A DNA stretch of 64,000 bases from Gracilariopsis chorda (GCA_003194525.1 NBIV01000009.1:310001-374000); one strand, 5' to 3'; numbered from the stretch's first letter, positions 21,203-32,321 are shown. Numbers and translations are program-made. Notes: generated from the sequence alone by a model not told the origin.

Positions 21203-22261
21203 TCATTTTGAAGATGTGTGGCTCCCTGACTCCTTGGCGTGCACCTTAGAAGCTCCGTAGCAATTGCTGAGACTGCTCGCGAGGTCTTGTGCAATATTCA
21301 AGTCTGCGTTAACGTTGGCACGGGGGCGATCGTCGTAAAACAACACTGCAGCAAACACATGGCCCCTGACGAGGAACGGCACCGCAAAGCATATTATGAA
21401 TTGACATTCCAGTGCTTCTTGAGCTCTAACGAAGCCGTTGCTCGACTCGGGGGAGCGAAGGTCTATCACTTCGGGGGAAAGAGAAGAGGCAGTTCGGCCT
21501 ACAAGACTGTTGTCACCAGCACTGAAGACTTGTTCACGGGAGTTGTCAGAGAAGCGCTTGTACAATGGCAGTACATTAGGAGGGGTTTCATTCGCCGAGG
21601 CTGTGGTTTGAAGCTTTAGAAAGAATCTCTTCTGTGATGATGATCGGAGTTCGTGTACCGATTCTGTCGGCTTGGATACGGGTACTTTGCGTTCAGTGCC
21701 GTCTGAAAGCACTGTCATTTCATGTCTTGACCAGAGCTCTGAATGCTTCCATTTTTGCATACTGAGAAGTAAACGCATGAATGGATCAACCACGTCTTGA
21801 AAGCAGAATGCATTGCAAACGGTGTCTTCAACCCAGCGCATTCGATTTGCAGGGCTGGACAAGACGTATTCTATCTCCAGCGCTGAGACTTCAGACCGCA
21901 GAAGCTTTATGGCGCCGACGCTGTTTGCAATAATCTGACTTTTTGTCTTTAGCTTGCAGCCAGGCACAACGCGGGGAAGTAGCTGTTCCAATGAATTAAA
22001 GAGCTCTCCTAAATTGTCGCGGTAGCGCTTTGAGTGACGACGATGGAGCTCTTGTTTGCGCTTTTTGCCTGCAGGAGTCTGACGTTTCTGCCCCTCCTCA
22101 TCGTCTTCCTCTTCGTCCTCCTGCTCTTCATCGTGCTCCTCTGCGCGGGTATTCGTCCATGTTGACTCTTGCTGGGGCACGAAAGGGGCGGAGACGTTGG
22201 ATTCGGAGGAGCCCGGCAGGTGAGCAGCTGGAACTTGCTCGACGATATTGTTGAAGTACAT
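21203..22261 (-). CDS. bHLH transcription factor
   Basis: A 352-residue ORF. An acidic low-complexity stretch (residues 41-57) precedes the bHLH domain at about 66-122: basic region KKRKQELHRRHSKRYRDNL, helix 1 GELFNSLEQLLP, loop, and helix 2 KTKSQIIANSVGAIKLL. Dimerisation positions look normal. In the basic region the usual H-x-x-x-E-x-x-x-R reads H73-x-x-x-S77-x-x-x-R81, so the glutamate that reads CA of the E-box is replaced. Residues about 300-340 (FIICFAVPFLVRGHVFAAVL) resemble the core of a GAF-like sensor fold, with low certainty. It acts in the nucleus as a dimer; target genes are unknown. Confidence 0.8.
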   Translation of the reverse strand: MYFNNIVEQVPAAHLPGSSESNVSAPFVPQQESTWTNTRAEEHDEEQEDEEEDDEEGQKRQTPAGKKRKQELHRRHSKRYRDNLGELFNSLEQLLPRVVPGCKLKTKSQIIANSVGAIKLLRSEVSALEIEYVLSSPANRMRWVEDTVCNAFCFQDVVDPFMRLLLSMQKWKHSELWSRHEMTVLSDGTERKVPVSKPTESVHELRSSSQKRFFLKLQTTASANETPPNVLPLYKRFSDNSREQVFSAGDNSLVGRTASSLSPEVIDLRSPESSNGFVRAQEALECQFIICFAVPFLVRGHVFAAVLFYDDRPRANVNADLNIAQDLASSLSNCYGASKVHAKESGSHTSSK

Positions 22262-22677
22262 GTGGTGGTGAGGTGGGGGATGGAGCTGGCGTGGAAGGGG
22301 GCTTGTTTAGGTAGAGTACTTGCGAGTAGTCACGGTGATTCTGTCGAGGGTGATGAGTGAGACAGGGCGGAGCGGGTGGTTATCAACACGGGCAGGATAG
22401 GATGGTTAGGGCGGAGCAGTGACCGTGGACAGGCTCGGGTGGCTGCACCGAGGAGTGCACGAACACGCAGTGATGCTGCTAGAAGGGGTTCGGTACAAAC
22501 TTTGTACCAAGGGCTACTACAATCATAGGAGTGCGCGGGCATTTCTCTCTTCGCTTTCAAGAACGGAAGCCTGTAAGAATATGTATCAAGCCGAAGTTTG
22601 GTACATATAGAACACGATGAAGCGTGCATTTTGGTTGGGTGGCACCGGCTGCCTGCGATTTGCCAGTGGGCCAACAG

Positions 22678-22738
22678 AAACGTACAGAGGGGTGCCCTGC
22701 CATTAAAGTTTAATGGCAGGGAACCCCTGTGTACGTTT
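22678..22738. repeat. 61-bp near-perfect inverted repeat upstream of the bHLH gene
   Basis: Two 30-bp arms around a single central G (22,708) pair at 28 of 30 positions; mismatches are 22,694/22,722 and 22,687/22,729. It lies about 420 bp upstream of the bHLH start codon. It could extrude as a cruciform or form an RNA hairpin if transcribed. Confidence 0.9.
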
Positions 22739-23074
22739 AAACACATGTCCTCGGATTAAAAAAAAAGAAAATTCTTGAATCCTGTCTGGTTTTGAGAAAA
22801 CCTGCACTTTCAGCTGCTTGCATAGTCTCCACCGCTCGAAAGAATTGAGCCACGCAACGTTGCAAACTACGAACCCACTGAACTCCTAAACTAGGTTGCT
22901 ACTATGGGTATGTTCTTCCGGGATGACAAGAAACGCCACCAAACCTGCCGAAACAGGTTTGCATCCACAAAAACAAATAACTGAGACACTCTTAGACATC
23001 GTAGACATCGTGGTTTTTTACAACAGCTCGCATCAGATATAAATCTCATTATCGGTGACGCGTAGCAGGCAAAA

Positions 23075-23492
23075 GCAGATCTTTTTATTTCGGGATAACG
23101 GCTATGAATGGAGTACCACTACGTTCTCCGCAAACTGCACCTGCAGTGCGCAGTCAGCGCGCCTTACCAAGGCGTAGCTGTCGCCTATAGGTAGGCAGAG
23201 TGGGGATAAAGCAGCCGCAAAGATTCCAGAGAAACAGAGCGGATAGAAGCTTGTCAAAGCCAACTGCGAGCACGGAGACGGCGCCAGCGGCCAATATTGT
23301 TTATTCCGTGCTCACGCTGGATCCAAACTGTTTTTCAGATCCATTTCGACCGCTCCGCTCTGATAAATCTTCATCCATAGAAATACTATTATCAAAGACA
23401 TGCAGATCTTTTTATTTCGGAATAATGGCTATGAACGTAATAACACTACTTTCTCCGCAAACTGCACCTGCAGTTTCGGTCAGCGCGCCTTA
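23075..23492 (-). repeat. 91/92-bp direct repeats bracketing the pol/YR junction
   Basis: Copies at 23,075-23,166 and 23,402-23,492 share GCAGATCTTTTTATTTCGG, GCAAACTGCACCTGCAGT and CAGCGCGCCTTA in the same order and orientation. DIRS-like elements carry split direct or inverted repeats, but this may also be a local tandem duplication. Confidence 0.7.
23207..23388 (-). repeat. 182-bp segment shared with 36,326-36,507
   Basis: The two 182-bp copies align without gaps. On the minus strand both read G-S-E-K-x-F-G-x-S-V-S-T-E and then a TAA at the same place (23,301-23,303 and 36,420-36,422), followed by A-A-G-A-V-S-x-L-A-V-G, which in the other copy leads into the tyrosine recombinase ORF. This is best read as the end of the pol ORF and start of the recombinase ORF. 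Confidence 0.75.
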
Positions 23493-25426
23493 TAAAATTT
23501 CATGTGGCAAAGTCAGCGACGTTGCAATTTGACGCTACGTACAGCACCACAAGTTGAATATTGTAAGCAAAGCATACCAGAGCTTTGTTGCAACAGCGTA
23601 AAAGAATTAGAACTGAAGATGAACGATCCTTTGCATAGCATATACAAAACAACGAGGGAGTCAGTGAAAAGAAACAGTTTTTTGGTTGAAAACTCCCATT
23701 TTACTGCCAAACGCGCTGCTGCTGCTTCAAGGGCATCCATGTGCTCTTTGCGTCTCCAAATATATGAGACAACAGAATTCGATTTTGCTGCTTCATATGT
23801 AGAGAGAATAGTTTTGTTGGACAGAGATGCAGAAGGATGTGTATTGCGTACAGACAAGCTTCCGAACGCGTGCTCCCACAGGAGCTGTGGTTTTTTCTCA
23901 TTTAGAAAAGTATATGAAACAGCTCCAGCTTGAGGAATGCGTAAAAAGAGAGTACTGTGTTCGAAAACGAGAGGACACTGTTCGAAAACGGAAGTGCCAG
24001 AGAGACGAGAACTAAGGGGAGGAGGGATACGGCAAGCGAGATTTCTGATGACATTTGGTCGTTCATGATAACTTCATGAGCTTCGGTTTTGTGGTGCGGA
24101 GGCTCAAAACATGCGTTCAGACACGATAGTAGTGGTTGTTTCAAAAGCAGAAACCAAACTAGCTTGCCCAAGGCACATCTCCATTTTTCATATGATACGG
24201 AAGGAGAGGTAAGAAGTTCTTGTATTTTTGGTAGGCTTCAAGTATTTTGTTGGAGTTGGGTGGGATTCTGCGCGATAATATGTTGATTTCGCAGCCAAGA
24301 AATGTTACAGAGGACTCGATAACGGCGGAGAAAGGAGAAGACTTAGATACCTTGATGGAGAGGTTGTTGGACTGCAGGATTACTTGCATTATCTTGTACA
24401 AGCACAATAACGGTTCGCCGTTCCAGTCGCTAACCAAGACAGTTACATCTTCGATAATATGAAACAGCAACGGGTGTTCATAGTCGAGATTGAACGGGGC
24501 AAATTCGCATAGAATAGGTGTCAGAACGGATGCGTAGTTCGGTGATAAGCGTTATTGGCGGAAGATGTTGTATGGTTGCGTGAGGAGATTGATTGCGAAG
24601 CAGTGGGAAATAAATACACTCCACTTTAAACCCATCGGTATGGTTCTCTGACAGCGGCGTAGGCGTAGGTCAGCAAGCGAAAGGTTTGGGAGTTGCTGAC
24701 AAAGATTACTCTTGAGGGATTTAAGGAGCTCTGACAGAGAAACTGGGAGCAAGGGGAACAGTTCTGAGAGCAATGGCGGAAAGAGACGTTGCGGAACATT
24801 TTGGCTACATCAAAGTAGATGGCCGTGACATGTCCGTCTGATAATTTTATTTTGTCGAAGAGGCTTGGATCGGGAAGTGATGTGTGCGGGGGACCTTTAA
24901 GTAGGTCATTCTGCATGCGAGGACATGGGATGAGCCTGTCCTCATGGGGAGATTTCCATACTGCAAACATCGACATCGTCAATTCTGGGGCGGCTTGATG
25001 ATATGCGGAGTGTTCTGATTCAATAATTGACCAGTGGAGCATTCCAGCGTCGTGTCCACGAGACAGGAGTTTAACATATTCGGTCTGGGAGGCATGTAGT
25101 TTTTGAGGGGGAGTAGTATATTCGTTGGGATTTCCATGGGTCTTAATCAGCTCATGGCACAGGCCGCTTCGGGATGATATGGAGAATATACTTTGAAGAA
25201 ATGGCGGGAGAAAACGTATCCAAAGATGGCTGCGGTCACCATGTTCTGGACGTTCTGGAGGTGGTAGCGATATCTTTGAGACAGTTATGCTTTTGAAGAC
25301 GCCTCTAGTGAAAGCTCGTCCTGGATTTGAAATCTCAGTGTTAAGAGCAGATGTCAGATCAGAAAATTTGTTGGCCATAAGAAACGGGTCTGAGGTGCAT
25401 GGAGAAAGTGGGGCACTATCATGCAA
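23301..25426 (-). pseudogene. DIRS-like pol: reverse transcriptase and RNase H, frameshifted
   Basis: RT blocks are spread over several minus-strand frames. The thumb-side leader is SMFAVWK...PRMQN. Motif A is HVTAIYFDVAKMFRNV (near 24,820), motif B is TIPMGLKWSVFISHCFA (near 24,620), and motif C is I-I-E-D-V-T-V-L-V (near 24,450) in place of the usual Y-x-D-D. An RNase H segment follows at 23,513-23,857 with HMDALEAAAARLAVKW and LFTDS. Motif B of the P-M-G-x-K type is unlike Ty3 elements. Together with the tyrosine recombinase in the related copy at 35-36.5 kb, this points to a DIRS/Ngaro/VIPER-like element. Not functional. Confidence 0.6.
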
Positions 25427-25619
25427 GATTTGGTAGAGGTTAGACTGCTGTGCCCGGAAAAGAAAGTAAATATGGCGGGAAGAATGAAGCGGCTTGGTGT
25501 GATTGGTTTGTTTGCCTTGGTGCGGAGAAAACGGAGGACCATAGTACAGGCAATTGATGGGAGAGGTGATGTTTTGAGGGGAGCAATGGGAGGCGGAATG
25601 GCTTTGTTATGAAGCTCAT

Positions 25620-26918
25620 TGCTTTGGGATGTTACTTTCTGGTGGGGGCTGGGATTTGGTTGTGTTGGCGAGTATGTGGGGGCTGGGATTTGGTTGTGTT
25701 GGCGAGTATGTGGGGTCCATGACGGTCGGGGTGTCCGTTGTGAACGGTTCTCTCCCATAGACTTGATAACTGTCATGCGTTTGCGTTGTAATGACATTCT
25801 TTTGGTAATTTCTTCGAGAAGTTCTTGAGATTGCATGGTTCGTTGGGGAGAGAACTCGAGAATTTGGCTCGCTATGGCCCACGTTTCTCGGCGGTCGGTG
25901 TGCTCCCCGATGGAGACGGCTTCTTCCACGTACAGGATGGCGCAAAGACGGCGAACGGCAATCTTGATAGAGGGACGCTGCTCCAATGCGTCTTTGGGTG
26001 AAGGGTGGAGGAGCATTTGGATGTGTATCATACGCCCCAGTTTCTGGGCCTCGATCTTGGCTGCCGACGGTTGGCCTCATGGCATGCGACGCCAATGACG
26101 AAAGGACTGGGAGAGGAAGGTTGGGATGTCGGTTCCCGACGCAATTCGGGAGAGGAGAATTGATGGGCCCATGAGTGCTTCCACCATGGGGCTAGTGGAC
26201 GAAACTCCTCTTCCCGGGTAGTTCGCCAGGCCCTGTGTTTGGGCTGAGAGGAGACCGACAGAGAACCCTTTGGACTTAATGAGATGTTTTAATTTCTTGC
26301 GAGGAGGCTCTTCGTCCTCGTCGGAGGTATTCACAGCCTGATAATGTTGGTGCGGTGGCGCGGGGGAGGCGGAAGACAGAAGTTGGGATAGGGTTTGATT
26401 GGATGGTGGCTGTGGTTGCTGCTTTTAAGCAGTATGCTTTTGAGGAGAAGAAGGAGGGATTGATTTGCGGAAGGCAGAGAATTGCCAGGTAATGGCAACT
26501 GCGGCGGCTTCAGAAGGGTTTTCTGGGACAGATGCAGGAATAAAAGTAGGGTCGGCGATGAGAGTGGATTGCATGAGTCTCTTAAGGCTATGAGGTTCTT
26601 CTTTGGACATTTTGAGAATATCAGGGGGGCTTGTGTTAAGGAGCGTATCCAATTCTTTTGCATGGTCTGTGAGTGCCCCAAGGGTTGCAGTGAGTTTGAT
26701 ATCGCGTAGACGAAGGACTTCATGTACAAGATCTTCTTTGTTTGCAGTGCGTAGGAGATCTTTGCGCATGGCCTGGGGAGCGGTGACAATGATGGCATGC
26801 AGCTGGGGGATGGAGAGCTTTGTGAGGAAGAAAAGTGGGTCCTTAGTTCGTAGTGATCCATAGACAACTGTGGGAGGGGTGGTTGGCTTGGCCCGGCTTG
26901 GACGTTGGTGGTTGACAT
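25620..26918 (-). pseudogene. gag-like ORF of the DIRS-like element, frameshifted
   Basis: Starts at MSTTNVQAGPSQ (26,918). The coding signal passes through at least three minus-strand frames, with a break near 26,843. It contains helical stretches such as SIPQLHAIIVTAPQAMRKDL and a basic segment PRKKLKHLIKSK. Position upstream of RT and Pro/Ser-rich composition suggest gag; no zinc knuckle is seen. The distal part has a short duplicated CCAACACAACCAAATCCCAG-type tandem. Confidence 0.5.
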
Positions 26919-27106
26919 GACGTGAAAGACGTGAGAGGTAAAGAGTAAGGTTGGAGAGAACCAACGAAGGGGGGTGTTGTGAACTTTTGTAAAGTGACGG
27001 ATTTGGGGATTAAGGTGGATGGAGAACGTTGGGAGAAAATGAAAGAGACATGTCTGCGGTTTGTAAGAGGGCTAGAAGAAAAACGCATCGAAGAGAAAGG
27101 ATCCAG

Positions 27107-27111
27107 TGTAC
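27107..27111. other. 5-bp target-site duplication TGTAC, left
   Basis: TGTAC directly precedes the 5' LTR and is repeated directly after the 3' LTR at 34,164-34,168. Confidence 0.9.
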
Positions 27112-27281
27112 TGTAGAGGCTGTCCACGTGGACGGACTTGGCTGGCGCGTATGGCACGCCAGCCTTTATGAAGACGTCTGATTGGCCCTCCAGCGATCTC
27201 GCTGGAGGGCCAGAGTCAATAAAAGCCAGCCCCTCGACCCTTCCCATCCGAAGGGGGAGGCAAGCCGCTTTGTTGCTTTCA
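27112..27281 (+). repeat. 5' LTR (170 bp)
   Basis: Contains the palindrome GTCCACGTGGAC with a CACGTG core (27,122-27,133), a perfect 14-bp-arm hairpin at 27,183-27,212 (TGGCCCTCCAGCGA and its complement), and AATAAA shortly after the hairpin, a likely polyadenylation signal or TATA-like element. The same features occur in the 3' LTR. Confidence 0.92.
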
Positions 27282-29107
27282 TGGTACTCTCGAGGAGGTA
27301 CCTTTTCAGAACGATTTCGTCTTCTTCAGCAATTGTGTTCAATGGTGAACCTGACTCGGATGTAGTCAAGTTCTTCTTTTTCTTTGACAATGTTGTCGCG
27401 AAAGGTACTAATGATTCGGAAAAAGCAACGCAACTCCTTCCGTGTTTGACAGGAAAGGCGTTTGAATACTATTACGAAACCTACGCGTACGAAGGACAGT
27501 TAATTGAAGAAGCATTTGACTACGCTGCTGTGAAGCAAGCTATGATCGAAGAATTTTCTGAAGTCGTTAGTCAGGAAGAGTATATACGAAGAGCCATGAA
27601 CTGCAAGCTCCGTCCGTTGGACATGGCTAGTTCTCTGACAGATATGGATGGCGCTTTTGAGAAAGCTAACTTCAACAATGAAGCTAAGTTTGGATTTCTG
27701 AGAAATGCAGTCATGGAACATATGGACCTGGCTCAATACGTGTTGTTAAGAGGTGCAAGCGACTACGAATCGCTCAAGCGTACCATTCGGGACTATGTTC
27801 GTTGCCGAGAAACTTTCAGTGAAGCCTACATTGGAAAAGGGAAAGGAGGAGAAGGTAAGCGACCTCACACTATGAGGATTCTCCGTCGCCCCGAACAAAC
27901 AGTGGAGTCATTGGAGAACAATGTAGATGATCTCACCTCTCAGATAGCGGAACTCACCCTCTTGGTTAAGAAGAAACAAACTTCGACCGAGGAGAACAAT
28001 GTTCGTGTCTGTTCATTCTGCGACAAGCCAGGACATGGAGCGAACCGCTGTGACAAGAATCCCCACCGGAATACCAGATGCCCACGGTGTGGGAAAATGG
28101 GACAATCAGAAACTACGTGTTGGTCAAAGCCCCAGATGCTACAGCCCGCCGTCGCTGCCAATGACACACATATGAAAACAGAAGGAGACACACTGAAAGA
28201 CTCAGGAAAGGATAAAGAGTACACAGTGGGAATAGTGACTGAAAAAGTCGAAGAAGAAGAGACTGTCAATGCTACGAAGAGAGATGCTGAGGGCAGGGCG
28301 CTGCCGAAACAGCCAAAGACAGGAAGATTGGCTGTGAGAGAGTTACTCAACCCTCAGCCGGGTCCAGTCATTGACCTTACGAAGGGCCTACCAAGTCGGA
28401 AGAAGGCCAAGCCTAAATCCCGCAAGGCGCCCCGGAAGAAGGCCCAGAAGGCCCGAAAAGATGGAATTTCAGACTTCGTAGGACGGTACAATGTTCTCAT
28501 TGAGTTGACAAATGCTTCATGTGGGCTCACGTTTGGCCACCTGCTCCGTGGAGATGCCGAAGAAGCAAAAAGACAGATTCAAAAACTGTTTGTGAAGAAT
28601 GGTAGAAGTCAAAAGGTTGCTATCGCGCATAGGCCTGGAAGTATCAGAGGAATAAAAGTGGTGAAGTTGAAGCTATTCGGAACTAGAGTTAACGCATTGC
28701 TGGACTCAGGAGCGGTTCCAAACCTTCTCTCCACTTCTCTGATGGAAGAACTTATGCTCTCACCGGAAGCGACGACGAGGAAGATTAAAGTCGCTGATGG
28801 AAGCTCTAGTGTAGTACGAGGTGTCGTCAGAGACGTACCTGTGCTGTTTGGTGAGTCCAAGACTCTTTTGAACTTTTTAGTTGTTGATGACCCACCAGTG
28901 GATGTGATTATCGGTTCCCCAACCTTAGAGAATATTCAGGCCTGCATCGACATGGGAAATCATACAGTGACTGTGAATATAGAAGAGAAAGAATCCGTAT
29001 TATATCTAGAGTATGATGAACGTATCCCCGATATGGAAGGTTCCGAGACCCATAGTGAGGATTTCACCTCAGACTCAGAGATATACCCAGCGTCTTCCAG
29101 TTCGTAA
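27281..29107 (+). CDS. gag-protease polyprotein of the Ty3 element
   Basis: First ATG at 27,281, overlapping the LTR/primer-site border; 608 codons. A helical capsid-like region is followed by a zinc knuckle CSFCDKPGHGANRC (Cys at about residue 244, CX2CX4HX4C). A second knuckle, CPRCGKMGQSETTC, has Gln where His is expected. A Lys/Arg-rich linker (about 375-395) leads to a retropepsin with LLDSGA (Asp475) and the distal IIGSP. It assembles the particle, packages RNA and processes the polyproteins. The ORF ends in TAA, and the next frame-aligned sequence is pol with no frameshift, so pol is either made by stop readthrough or has been cut off by mutation. Confidence 0.85.
   Translation: MVLSRRYLFRTISSSSAIVFNGEPDSDVVKFFFFFDNVVAKGTNDSEKATQLLPCLTGKAFEYYYETYAYEGQLIEEAFDYAAVKQAMIEEFSEVVSQEEYIRRAMNCKLRPLDMASSLTDMDGAFEKANFNNEAKFGFLRNAVMEHMDLAQYVLLRGASDYESLKRTIRDYVRCRETFSEAYIGKGKGGEGKRPHTMRILRRPEQTVESLENNVDDLTSQIAELTLLVKKKQTSTEENNVRVCSFCDKPGHGANRCDKNPHRNTRCPRCGKMGQSETTCWSKPQMLQPAVAANDTHMKTEGDTLKDSGKDKEYTVGIVTEKVEEEETVNATKRDAEGRALPKQPKTGRLAVRELLNPQPGPVIDLTKGLPSRKKAKPKSRKAPRKKAQKARKDGISDFVGRYNVLIELTNASCGLTFGHLLRGDAEEAKRQIQKLFVKNGRSQKVAIAHRPGSIRGIKVVKLKLFGTRVNALLDSGAVPNLLSTSLMEELMLSPEATTRKIKVADGSSSVVRGVVRDVPVLFGESKTLLNFLVVDDPPVDVIIGSPTLENIQACIDMGNHTVTVNIEEKESVLYLEYDERIPDMEGSETHSEDFTSDSEIYPASSSS
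27282..27298 (+). promoter_or_regulatory. primer binding site
   Basis: TGGTACTCTCGAGGAGG directly follows the LTR. It begins TGG, the complement of a tRNA CCA end. Which tRNA primes is not determined. Confidence 0.6.
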
Positions 29108-31971
29108 ATTGATGACGATACAGAGCTTGTCGTGGCTCTTGCGAAGGAGATCGAATCTCACCCAATAACGAATTCTGAGAGCGATCGGGAAGAAACCATC
29201 GCCCTGCTCTTAGAAGAAGATGAAGATAGTGATATTGAAGAAGGGGAGCTACATGTGCTGAACCTGACCGAAGAGGAAGAAGACCTAAAATCGGCATTGC
29301 TCGGGACAAAGGTCAAGCATCTCTCGGAGCGGGCACAGAGGCAGCTCTCTACGACCCTTATAGACTCAAAGGCCGTTGCTTGGTCCCTGGAGGACCTCAG
29401 ACCCATTGATGTCCCTGTGAAGCATTCTTTTGAGCTAAAGGATCCAGGACCTTTAACGTTTCGGGCAAGACGTCTCCCACCGCGACATAATGACTTGGTA
29501 AAGAATGAGATTGACAAAATGCTTCGTACAGGAATCATTACGCCAGCAAACTCTGCCTGGTCTTTCCATATTGTAATCGCGACAAAGAAAGATGGAAGCC
29601 CGAGATTTTGCGTGGACTACCGTGCATTGAATGCCAAAATGAAGTCCGATCGTTGGCCATTACCTCGCATAGAAGAAGTGTTCGATGATCTTCGTGGATC
29701 CTCACTATTCACAACTCTAGACTTGTTTTCAGGGTATTGGCAGGTGAAGATGGCCGAGGAGTGCAAAGAGATGACGACTTTCATCTGCAGATTCGGTACA
29801 TTTAAATTTGAAGTCATGCCATTCGGATTGGTGAATGCACCTGCCACATTTCAAGGAATGATGGACGCCGTATTGAAAGACTTATCTTTCGTTCGTGTCT
29901 ACTTGGATGACGTTGTCATTTACTCCAACAATATAGAAGATCATCTTATGCATTGCAAAAGAGTTATTGGCAGAATTGCCTCACATGGACTGAAGATTAA
30001 ACTGGCTAAGTGTAGTTTTGGGCAGCCTCAGGTGAAGCTCTTAGGACATATCATCGATAAGACGGGAGTTGCGACGGACCCAGAAAAGATCAAAGCTATA
30101 CAGGAAGCTCCATGTCAAACCTCCGCGACGGAACTAAGAAGTTTCTTAGGACTGGCCAGTTATTATCGACGGTTCATACCCAGGTTTGCTGAAGCATCTG
30201 CTGCCTTGCATGAAGCCACGTCACCTAAGAAAACATGGCTCTGGACACCAGAAATGGAAGATGCTTTCCTAAATCTCAAAGCAAAGTTAATGAAACCCCC
30301 CGTTCTAGGATTTCCTGACTTTAATGAACCCTTCATAGTTGAAACTGATGCATCCAGTGTTTCCCTAGGGGCAGTACTTTCTCAGAAGAAGGAGGGCAAA
30401 CTACATCCTATACAGTTTGCCAGTCGTACGATGACAGCCGCCGAGAGACGTTATTCAGCCTGCGAACGCGAGGCATTAGCGGTCATCTTTGCGTTGAAGA
30501 TGTTTCGTGTTTACTTGCTATCCTCCCTCCCATTTACACTCATTACTGATCATCAGGCCTTGCAGTATGCATTTAGAAAACGAGATATCCATGGCAGACT
30601 GGCAAGATGGATTGATTTTCTTTCGGAATATGAATTTGAGATAAAGTACAGGCCAGGAGCAAGTAACCGTGTTGCAGACTACTTGTCGCGTATTGAAGTA
30701 TCTGGGGAAGAAAAGACCAATGCAGTAGTACTAGCAGTTTCCTCGGAAATACCGATATTCGAAGACTTAGAGCAATTCCTTGTTGATACAGGGAACTACA
30801 TCTTGGGGTTGACATTGGAGACTAAGGACCCCCTCGAGCGTCGCAAGATTAAGAGGAACGCAAAGAATTATATGGTGTGGAATGAAAGACTCTTCCGTAG
30901 AACTAAGAAAGGACCTCTAGTAATACCAGAAGTAAGGAACCGACTACAGATCTTAAGAAGTATTCATGATGATATTGGACACTGGGACGTTAATAGTACC
31001 AAGCAATTTGTGCTTGAACGTTACTGGTGGCCAGAGGTATACAAGCATGTTACGGAGTATGTAAGCAGTTGTGGTGGATGCCAGTCAGCAAAGAATATTC
31101 CGACGTATCGAACTACGCTCCGATACCCCTTGACGGGCCTATTTCATACGTTTTCTATCGATTTTGCAGGACCTCTACCCACGACAGTTCGGAAGAATAG
31201 ATTCATGTTGGTAGGAGTAGAGCATGTAACAGGTTGGCCGATTGCGAAAGCTACACCGACATCAACCGCCAAGGAAGTGATTGAATTTCTAAAAGATGAA
31301 ATCGTGACCCATTCGGCCCGCCTTGCACCGTGGTCTCTGATAATGCTACTAGTTTTACTGCAAAAACTCTGTCAGAATTCAACAACCACCATGGCATCAC
31401 CTGGAAAACGGTGATGGCATATGCACCAATGTCGAACGGCAGAGCTGAACGGATGATTGGCATTCTAAAGAAGTCCATGACGAAGAGCATCTTAGAATAC
31501 CAAGAGCCTTGGGACGAAGTTCTACAGAAGGTACTGTAGGGATATAGGCGCCGTCATCTAAGAAATGGGCCTTCTCCATTTAAATTGCTGTATGGTGTTC
31601 CCCCACGCATGTCGCAAGATGACCCATCCGCTCTCGTCCTAAGCGGGGGCGACTTACATCGTGGGGTGGAATTAGAGTCTGCCTTGCGTCACAGAGCCAC
31701 GCGAGCCCTGAAGCACGCACACTCCCAGCAAGCTGCTAAGGATAAAGTCTTTCATGTAGGAAACTAAGTCCTAGTAGCTCGAGGAGCAAGTATGAACAAG
31801 GCCAAGAAATGGCCCCCATTTACATCCAAGTTCTATGGTCCTTGTACGATCATTAGAGCTAAGCATCCTGCTTATACTCTAAGTTCAAGGCATGGAAAGA
31901 TAAGCAGGAGTCCTATCCACGCTCGACGCCTGGTCCCATATGTAAGAAGACCAACAATTCTAGAGAATTGA
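29108..31971 (+). pseudogene. pol of the Ty3 element: RT, RNase H, integrase (damaged)
   Basis: Open in the gag frame from the TAA onward. RT: KKDGSPRFCVDYRALN, LDLFSGYWQV, MPFGLVNAPATF and YLDD (29,900-29,911). RNase H: ETDASSVSLGAVL, ACEREALAV, ITDHQAL. Integrase: H-x4-H and C-G-G-C zinc region, SIDFAG, VSDNAT and NGRAER supply D, D, E. Damage is confined to the integrase: a frameshift near 31,312 and in-frame stops TAG 31,537-31,539 and TAA 31,765-31,767. RT and RNase H look intact. The end at 31,971 is the first stop after the integrase C-terminal domain. Confidence 0.85.
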
Positions 31972-32321
31972 AAGGAATATGAATACGCATGAGTAATTGG
32001 CTAAACAAATATAGTATAAAACCTTGATATATGGTCGTAGGAAAGCAGATGCACGTATGCAATTTGTGGGCAATTTATTGAATCTATGCATAGGGGTTGA
32101 AAGACTAGCCCTTAATGAAGAACCTAATCGAGGACTATAACTTCCTCCTCGCGATGTGACGCATGCCTACGGCGACGCTTAGTGTGGTTATCATTGTGAT
32201 GACGTGGACTTTTAAAAGAACCATGGGGAGTCAAGACTAGTTGCCTCATTTCGGTAACTTCAAGGAACTCAGAACCACTACCAATGCATCTCTGCAGTGA
32301 ATGTGGGCAAAGTACCAATCT

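Noticed and set aside
27122..27133. LTR CACGTG as a target of the local bHLH factor
   Set aside because: The factor lacks the E-box-reading Glu, and co-location in one window is no evidence of regulation.
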